Below, one piece after another: positions 58,254 through 64,000 of a stretch of DNA of 64,000 bases (the stretch's first letter is position 1; the number at the start of each line of letters is the position of its first letter). The position numbers and the translations under genes are program-made. The stretch comes from Notolepis coatsorum (taxonomy: Eukaryota > Chordata > Actinopteri > Aulopiformes > Paralepididae), in the NCBI GenBank assembly GCA_963971535.1, contig OZ020598.1, positions 85,959,622-86,023,621 on the forward strand. Direction: 5' to 3'. The notes under the pieces are model-generated. The model did not search any database. It saw only the letters and a list, made by a program, of their open reading frames with translations, and was not told the DNA's origin.

Positions 58254-59975
58254 AAGGCCTCTGCATGCTACAGAAACTGCAACGCAACTGCAACACAACA
58301 TCAGCGTGACTTCAACGCAACATGTTGCAGAGGGTCTTGTAGACTGTGTTGCGAGGATGCTGCGTACCTCTCCCCAAAATCTAATCTGAACAACCGTTGC
58401 GTTGATATTGCGTAGCAGTGATTGGTTGGGAGTGAATGGGGGCGGGGCTGCCTGTCACTTCTAGTGTTCCTGGCGCGAGACAAAAAAAAACCTTACTGAC
58501 AGGTGTAGCTCGATCGTCATCGGCGTCTTCGACACACTCTCTCTCTCCTGGCAATTAAAATAAGCAGCTCTTCCTCCTCGTCGTCAATAGCCTGTTGCTG
58601 TAACAGATGTATTTGCATCTGCACATTAACACTTTGGCTGCCAGGAGCCGTGTTAAAGCGTCATTCCCGGCCATGCTCAAGTTGCAGAGGACGCTTTACA
58701 GCGTCTTTAATATCAATATTTCAAAAATCTGTAATCGGATTAATATTTCCCCTCCGCTGGCCTGAGATCCACCAGGAGGACCCACTGAGCTCTCTGGCGG
58801 TTCAGGAGCGCCATCTGGTGGCCGATCGGCGCAATCGCTTATCGGGAAGCGCAGTAGAGGTTTTGCTGGACGGCCGTATTACTTCCGGGCACTCGGTACA
58901 TGTCCCGGGACTCTGGCTCGTCACACTACATGGCGATCGATTGCCAATAACTTGATAAACAACATGATTTGGACGTATATACCATTATACAAGCTGGAGA
59001 TGGACCGGGTAAATCGCCATCCCATAATGATAACATTTCTACTCTACGATGATCGCCCAACGGCGCGCGGAGACTGGGGTGAGTTTTAGCGTGTAACGTT
59101 ACCGTCTTCGATACTAACTGCTATTATCAACATTTGACCCACATTAGATGATTGGTATAACGCTGCCCACGGAATTATAAACGCCCCCTCGCCCATCCGG
59201 TCAACATCAGATGACGTGTAGTAACTTCTAGAAGTACGTCTAGTTGGAATTTTTTATATCGCGCTGATTGCCATCAAACTGTATTTCATCATCAATATAA
59301 TGCATTTGGGGCTATATATCACGTTCTGGAGAAAGCTGCAGAAAGAGATGAAAACATACTTATACATTAGACCATACTTTACTATGAATATGTGAATGAA
59401 AAAGTTTAACGTTGCTACACAATGAACAATACATATAGGACTTTGAATGGGCCCTAATAATGGCAATGTAGCAATAGAATTTAAAAAGTTATAGCCCTGC
59501 AAAGAAGGGGACTTTCTCCATAGACAAATAGAGCTGGTGGTATATCATGAATTTAACCCATGGTAGCCAAAGTGTTAACGTCCATCCCATTAAAGTAAAA
59601 CCAACATTAGCCAACGTAAAATGAAAGTTACCTAAACTATAAAACGAATCTAAAATAATGAACTAACTAAGTTAACTAACAAACAAACTTAACTTAACTA
59701 AAGTAGATATAACTATATTACACTATATACAAGAACACAAGCGAAAACAAACATAAACAGGGCTATTATTATACTAACGTATGGTTGAGAAGGGAAATCC
59801 GTTATGTAATTGCTAGAGTGTGCAGCGGGGCTGGGCGCGTGCCGCACATCCGGGGTACAATGTTGCATCATTGCGTCGATGTTGCAGAAGCATAAAGGCA
59901 GAGTGTCTGCAACACCGTTGCGTTGTCGATGTTGTGTTGCAGTTGCTTTGCAGTTTCGGTAGCATGCAGAGGCCT
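58254..59975. mobile_element. Harbinger-type element with TTA target duplication
   Basis: AGGCCTCTGCATGCTACAGA opens a terminal inverted repeat of nearly 50 bp (mismatches at about three positions), closed at 59975. TTA is duplicated at 58251-58253 and 59976-59978, the classic PIF/Harbinger target. There is no transposase. A TTAA-flanked element of 950 bp occupies its centre. Confidence 0.85.
58626..59578. mobile_element. piggyBac-like TTAA element nested in the Harbinger element
   Basis: TTAACACTTTGGCTGCCA and TGGTAGCCAAAGTGTTAA face each other, with TTAA at each end (58626-58629 and 59575-59578). The termini differ from the Kolobok-like group above. No transposase frame is visible. Confidence 0.72.
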
Positions 59976-60134
59976 TTACTGTCAAATTACAGTGAAATCA
60001 AATACATTTACAGATTACAACCTTTATTTAATTGTTAATATTTTAATAAAAGGTAATTTACTGTATTTTATGGCATTTACAAAAGTAATCTGTAAAATAA
60101 TACAGTGAATTTCCTGTGAAAAAACATACATTTT

Positions 60135-60318
60135 TTACAGTGTACGACTGGCTATCTAGCCAGTGTACTACTAAAACTGGGGCTATCTAGCCAGTGTACT
60201 ACTACACACTGGGGCTATCTAGCCAGTGTACTACTACACACTGGGGCTATCTAGCCAGTGTACTACTACACACTGGGGCTATCTAGCCAGTGTACTACAA
60301 CACACTGGGGCTATCTAG
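60135..60318. repeat. 32-bp minisatellite, about six units
   Basis: The unit is CTGGGGCTATCTAGCCAGTG plus TACTACTACACA. It includes the palindrome CTGGCTATCTAGCCAG in its first, slightly different unit. Units 2-5 are nearly identical. Confidence 0.92.
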
Positions 60319-61465
60319 CTGCTCGTTCCAAGGTGTTGCATCTGAGAGAAGAATCACACGTCAGAACACGAGGACTCTTGTATTCTGTTGCGGATGGTTA
60401 AAATGTTTGTGGTGTGGATTCAAGCCATCTGAAGCTGCCTGACTCGCTCGGAACACAGCCAGAACTAAGTCAGCAGATGGCTATGCATCGATTTTTCAAA
60501 ATGATCAAAAAATCTGAACTATCCCTTTATGGTAATTTTCCAGCTGAGGGGTTGCTGCTACAGTACATAATGAACCTGTACTTGGGAGAAAGGATCTGTG
60601 TGGTTGCTATGGAAACCAACCTGGGGGTTAAAGTGAGGGGTTGAGGGGTTGCTATAGTGACTAACTAACCAGAGGGCGTTATCTGATGGCTGATAAAGTA
60701 ACATATTTCACCTGCAAGTCAAGGTGAGCGGCTCAGGGTGTCCTGCGAAAATAAGCAGAAGGTCCTCTTTGAAGGTGGCAGGCCCCCGGGGGAACAACGC
60801 CCTCCTCTGGGCTGAAGGAGAAACAGCTGGAAGGTGGACAGGACAGCCTGAAAGGAGCGTCGATCAGCCCTCGATTGGACAGCAGCACTTGGACAACAAG
60901 CCACCACATCATCTACCAGCCTGACCCAATATATTTAAAAGATTTCCATATTTCTATGTTTCATACAGTCAGTGGCGGTTTCTCCACTAGGGGCGCTGGG
61001 GCGCCGCCCTCTCTGGTAAAAGAGCAGGAGAAGAAGAAAATGTTTTATTTTTATTTTTTATTTTAGAGCCCTAGAAATAAAATAAACATGTTTAAAATGA
61101 ATAATATTTACTAATTTTAAGTATGTTTGTGTTTCCAATGCACAATATAACGTTAATATATCAAATATAAATAATTGTTTTCATTCACAGGAAGTCACGT
61201 CTGAAAGAGAGTAACTACCTCTCAGGCCGGGCGAGACGCATAGCGCACACAGTGGGCATGGACTGGTTTCATCGCTGTACATCGCAGCCAATTAAATAGG
61301 TCAAGCAAATATATTTCGCCTATCAGTGCGTAACGCACTGTGCGTTGAAATATGATGTAATATGATGGAAGGCGGGCGCGTTTTCGAGTGATCTAATCAA
61401 GCAACCGGGTCCTTCCTGTCTGGATATTCTGTAGCCCTTACGTGACTGCAATCTGCTTTTGGTAG
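60319..61465. other. No gene recognised
   Basis: Open frames are short and show no motif. CAGTGGCGGTTTCTCCACTA at about 60.97 kb looks like a hAT-type terminus, but no partner was found. Confidence 0.4.
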
Positions 61466-61469
61466 CTGG

Positions 61470-61645
61470 ATGCAATTTCTTTTTGAGTGGATTTAAAATA
61501 AGTGGATTATGGCAACAACAACAACAAGCCTGGTTGTCTGTAAACATTACTGGAGTTTCTTTTTGAGTGGATTTAAAAGAAGTGGATTATGGCTTGTTCT
61601 GTCAACAACAACAACACGCCTGGTTGTGGACTGGACACTTTATCA
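61470..61645 (+). repeat. Duplicated 85-bp motif with AAC repeats
   Basis: TTCTTTTTGAGTGGATTTAA ... GTGGATTATGG ... CAACAACAACAA ... GCCTGGTTGT occurs twice in tandem. The first part also occurs inverted at 3855-3905. Confidence 0.8.
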
Positions 61646-61834
61646 AGCCCTTCTGCCTGTAGCTTCTAGCTGGTTGTACTTGTGGTGGCTAACTTGGCTA
61701 ACAAGAAGCTATATGGCTGGATGCAGTGGACATGGACATCAACACCAGTCTGGACAGTGGACATTTATACACTTTATCAAGCCCTTCTGCCTGCTGGACA
61801 GTGGTGCGTTTCAACTAAAGTGAGTCGCGACCTC

Positions 61835-61837
<3 letters not shown>

Positions 61838-61909
<72 letters not shown>
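61838..61909. repeat. (TC)n microsatellite
   Basis: About 35 uninterrupted TC units. The serine-leucine frame across it is not a gene. Confidence 0.95.
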
Positions 61910-61914
<5 letters not shown>

Positions 61915-62092
61915 CGTATGCGTGTGTTTGGAGATGGAGCGAGTTTGTTTCTAACTTTTTCTATTTATATATTGTGTTTCAAGTTGTGAATTAGACTGTA
62001 CTTTATTTGACTGGTTGTGTGTTGTTGGTGGTTTGGTAGTGTTGTGGGGAGTCAGTATTCGCTTGGTCAGCTGTCCGCTGCCAGTGACACTG

Positions 62093-62290
62093 GTTGAGCT
62101 TAGGCGACTCTTTCGAAGTTGGTTAAGGTTAGAGTTTGGAATCAGGGCTGGTGTTCTATCGCCATGCTCTAAGACAAACTCTAACCTTAACCAACTTCGA
62201 AAGAGTGCCTAAGCTTAACCGGTGTAGAAACAGGCGCCACACGATTGGGCGCACATGTCACATGAAGTGGCCAATCAGAGAGCGTCTCCA
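62093..62290. mobile_element. Foldback element, copy 3
   Basis: GGTTGAGCTTAGGCGACTCT ... AAGTTGGTTAAGGTTAGAGT faces AACTCTAACCTTAACCAACT ... GCCTAAGCTTAACC around a loop of about 50 bp. GCGCACATGTCACATGA and GGCCAATCAGAG follow as in copies 1 and 2. It has the same core with less of the outer arms. Confidence 0.72.
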
Positions 62291-62574
62291 CAAAATGCGG
62301 CTACGAAAAGAAAATAATGCGTAAGAAACCCACTGAGATCTCCAGGTTTCAATCAGAACCTTTAACATTTAAAAGTAATAAATGATACAGTACATTGGCT
62401 ACTATTGTTGTAATCTGATAAAAAAAAGTATATTATGATAACATTTTTAACAATATTGCAGAGTCCAAAGCACAGAGCACCAAATCACTCCGTCTCGGGT
62501 CAAGGTCAGCCCACTGAAGTTGTTTAAATGAATGGACCATGACTGAACATTGTGTTGTATGGTTAACCTCTGAC

Positions 62575-62674
62575 CTGTGATGTCACAGTAGATGGTGTCC
62601 TGATAGAGTCTGGTCTCCTCTGGCTTAAACACAATGTTGAAGTGCACTGTGCAGTTGGGCAAGATCTCCCCCGC
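62575..62674 (-). CDS. hydin: HYDIN exon (partial gene)
   Basis: The exon is 100 bp, with acceptor GATTCAG before 62674 and donor ACAG|GTCAGA after 62575. It encodes AGEILPNCTVHFNIVFKPEE then TRLYQDTIYCDITG, an ASH/MSP-like beta-sandwich strand pattern typical of HYDIN (FKPEEARxYxxTAYCDITGRE). HYDIN is a very large protein of the central-pair apparatus of motile cilia. The phase is 0 in and 1 out. No other HYDIN exon was found in the window. The polypyrimidine tract upstream is a (CT)n microsatellite. Confidence 0.72.
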
Positions 62675-62680
62675 CTGAAT

Positions 62681-62683
<3 letters not shown>

Positions 62684-62720
<37 letters not shown>
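62684..62720. repeat. (AG)n microsatellite acting as polypyrimidine tract
   Basis: It reads as (CT)n on the strand of the HYDIN exon, 9-45 bp before the exon. The LINE-like insertion begins directly beyond it. Confidence 0.85.
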
Positions 62721-62726
<6 letters not shown>

Positions 62727-63960
62727 TGATTTTATAAAAAACTTTATTTTTTACTAAAACTACACAAGATGCAACATAAACGTTCAACATTAAAATACTC
62801 TACAACTCAAAAAAAAAAACTAAAAAACAAAAAAAAAAAAAACAAAAAAAAAAAAAAAAAAAACACAAAACACAAAAAACACAAAAAAAAAATCAATTAG
62901 GGACAACACTGCTTAAACTGAACCAAATTGTCACTTAGAACTTTTCCGCCATATGGAAAGAAAAAAAAATCTAAACGATCCAAAAGTCTGGGTGTATCAA
63001 CGAGAGAAACACCGGAGAGGCACTGTAGAAACCTTAGTCCTGAGAAGAGCGTCTCTATCTTCACCTTTCCCCTTTTGGTACAACACAACAGGCCTTTGTG
63101 CGTGTCTGACAGACTCCAGTCAACACCTATCTCGTGGATAAAATGGGCCGCTTCTTCAGCCGACCCTCCTCCTTCAGCCTTATCACATATGCCCCTACCG
63201 TCCACCAGTCGTATATCATATGGCCTTGATGATGTCAGGGGCCGAAACCAGAGCAGGGGGACCGAGATGCACTCTGGACCGACATCCTCATTAGACAGTT
63301 TGTAACCCTCGCCTCCCCGTCCGAGGCCGCCTTTTCCTTCCTGGTTCAGATGCCGCTCCAACCTCACCTCCCACTCCCCTGTGCGGAGACTGGCAGCCCA
63401 GAGTGACTTCCCATCGAGCAGTCCGAGTCGCAAGCTCAAAACCCTGATGAAACCCATTCCGAACATAGGGTAGAAAACAACCAGCAAAGTCCGCTTTACC
63501 ATCACCCTCCGAGGCTGAGTCAGTAAAATGTTTATACCGCCGTAGAACGTGTCGAGCCCCACAGTCATACCTTCCAACCCTTGAACAAGGTAACGGTGCC
63601 GGTAACATAAAAGGACGGCAGAGACAACATCCCCCATGACAACTCTGAAGAAAGGTTTGCCGAAGGAGTCCGACGTGGCTTTCCCATCGGGCATGAAAAC
63701 GATACGCTCCGCTCCTGTCTCTGAATCCTCCATACTCCCAGTTTTTACAAAGTTCCACAAATGTATACGAGTACATGAGATGATCAACAAAAGTCTCAGC
63801 CTCCAGGCCTCAGCATCAGGACACCATGAAACGTCCAGTCCTAAGTGACAACACACCAGTCCCGTCAATAAAAAAAACTCTCATTTGGAAGAAAACAAAA
63901 AATAAAACAAGAAAACCAAACAAAAAAAAACACTACACTGATTCCACTCCGTCCCCCACC
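62721..63960 (-). mobile_element. LINE-like insertion at a (TC)n site, Tx1/L1-type suspected
   Basis: On the minus strand the 3' end is AATAAAGTTTTTTATAAAAT plus an A-run, directly against (TC)n. The main frame (63868-62897, 323 codons) reads VGLDTFYGGINILLTQPRRV, SLRLGLLDGKSLWAASLRTG and LFSGLRFLQCLSGVSLVDTP. At the window edge another frame ends KVVQKVLKGPSMVGDGVESV-stop, perhaps the end of a preceding ORF. I found no reverse-transcriptase or endonuclease motif. Some Tx1-group LINEs (Kibi) are known to target (TC)n. That is the basis for the suspicion, not an identification. Confidence 0.4.
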
Positions 63961-64000
63961 ATACTGGGGCCCTTCAGTACCTTCTGCACAACCTTCCTCA

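Noticed and set aside
60414-60644. 76-codon frame
   Set aside because: It has no motif, no splice context and ordinary composition, so it is not supported as a gene.

Overview
The window is teleost-fish nuclear DNA, and it is very rich in transposable elements. It holds spliced exons with GT-AG junctions, long microsatellites, and the usual fish mix of element families: L1-clade and L2/jockey-type LINEs, a Penelope-like element, Ty3/Gypsy pieces, PIF/Harbinger, hAT, pogo and TTAA-target DNA transposons with their small non-autonomous relatives. The species cannot be told from sequence alone. Very little is host gene: an intronless TMEM30A (CDC50A)-like reading frame (37.4-38.6 kb, minus), one HYDIN exon (62.6 kb, minus), and an unidentified reading frame split by a pogo-type element (31.5-31.9 and 36.6 kb, minus). 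A short MADF-domain gene (29.3-31.5 kb, plus) and a THAP-domain gene (44.7-45.3 kb, plus) may be element-borne.

Layout. 0.3-2.05 kb: non-autonomous TTAA-flanked element. 2.1-4.5 kb: Harbinger remnant with convergent transposase and Myb-like pieces, broken up by microsatellites. 4.5-7.7 kb: cluster of Harbinger-type MITEs with 3-bp target sites. 8.0-15.4 kb: three-level nest, in which a Harbinger element with divergent transposase and Myb-like genes is split by a LINE, itself split by a tandem LTR element with three LTRs. 15.7-19.4 kb: element with 20-bp terminal inverted repeats. 19.8-21.4 kb: Harbinger MITE. 23.2-26.6 kb: fossil Ty3/Gypsy element with a hAT-like MITE inside. 28-31.5 kb: transposase relics, LINE 3' ends and the MADF gene. 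31.9-36.6 kb: pogo-type element carrying a solo LTR and a Penelope-like element.

The main structural result lies at 39.86-55.98 kb. One full-length L1 on the minus strand, about 5.7 kb once the insertion is discounted and bounded by an A-rich target-site duplication, is split between ORF1 and ORF2 by a 10.4-kb TTAA-flanked element. That element carries the THAP exons and appears to be the larger relative of the 0.3-2.05 kb element. Inside it sits a 5.4-kb foldback-ended element (48.05-53.46 kb) with no detectable coding capacity and no target-site duplication. It carries two 5S rRNA gene copies, one nearly canonical. This is the least familiar structure in the window.

The right end has dispersed tail repeats, a piggyBac-like TTAA element nested in a Harbinger element (58.25-59.98 kb), a 32-bp minisatellite, a third copy of a hairpin-core foldback family, and the HYDIN exon. 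The HYDIN exon's polypyrimidine tract is a (CT)n microsatellite that directly abuts a LINE-like insertion.
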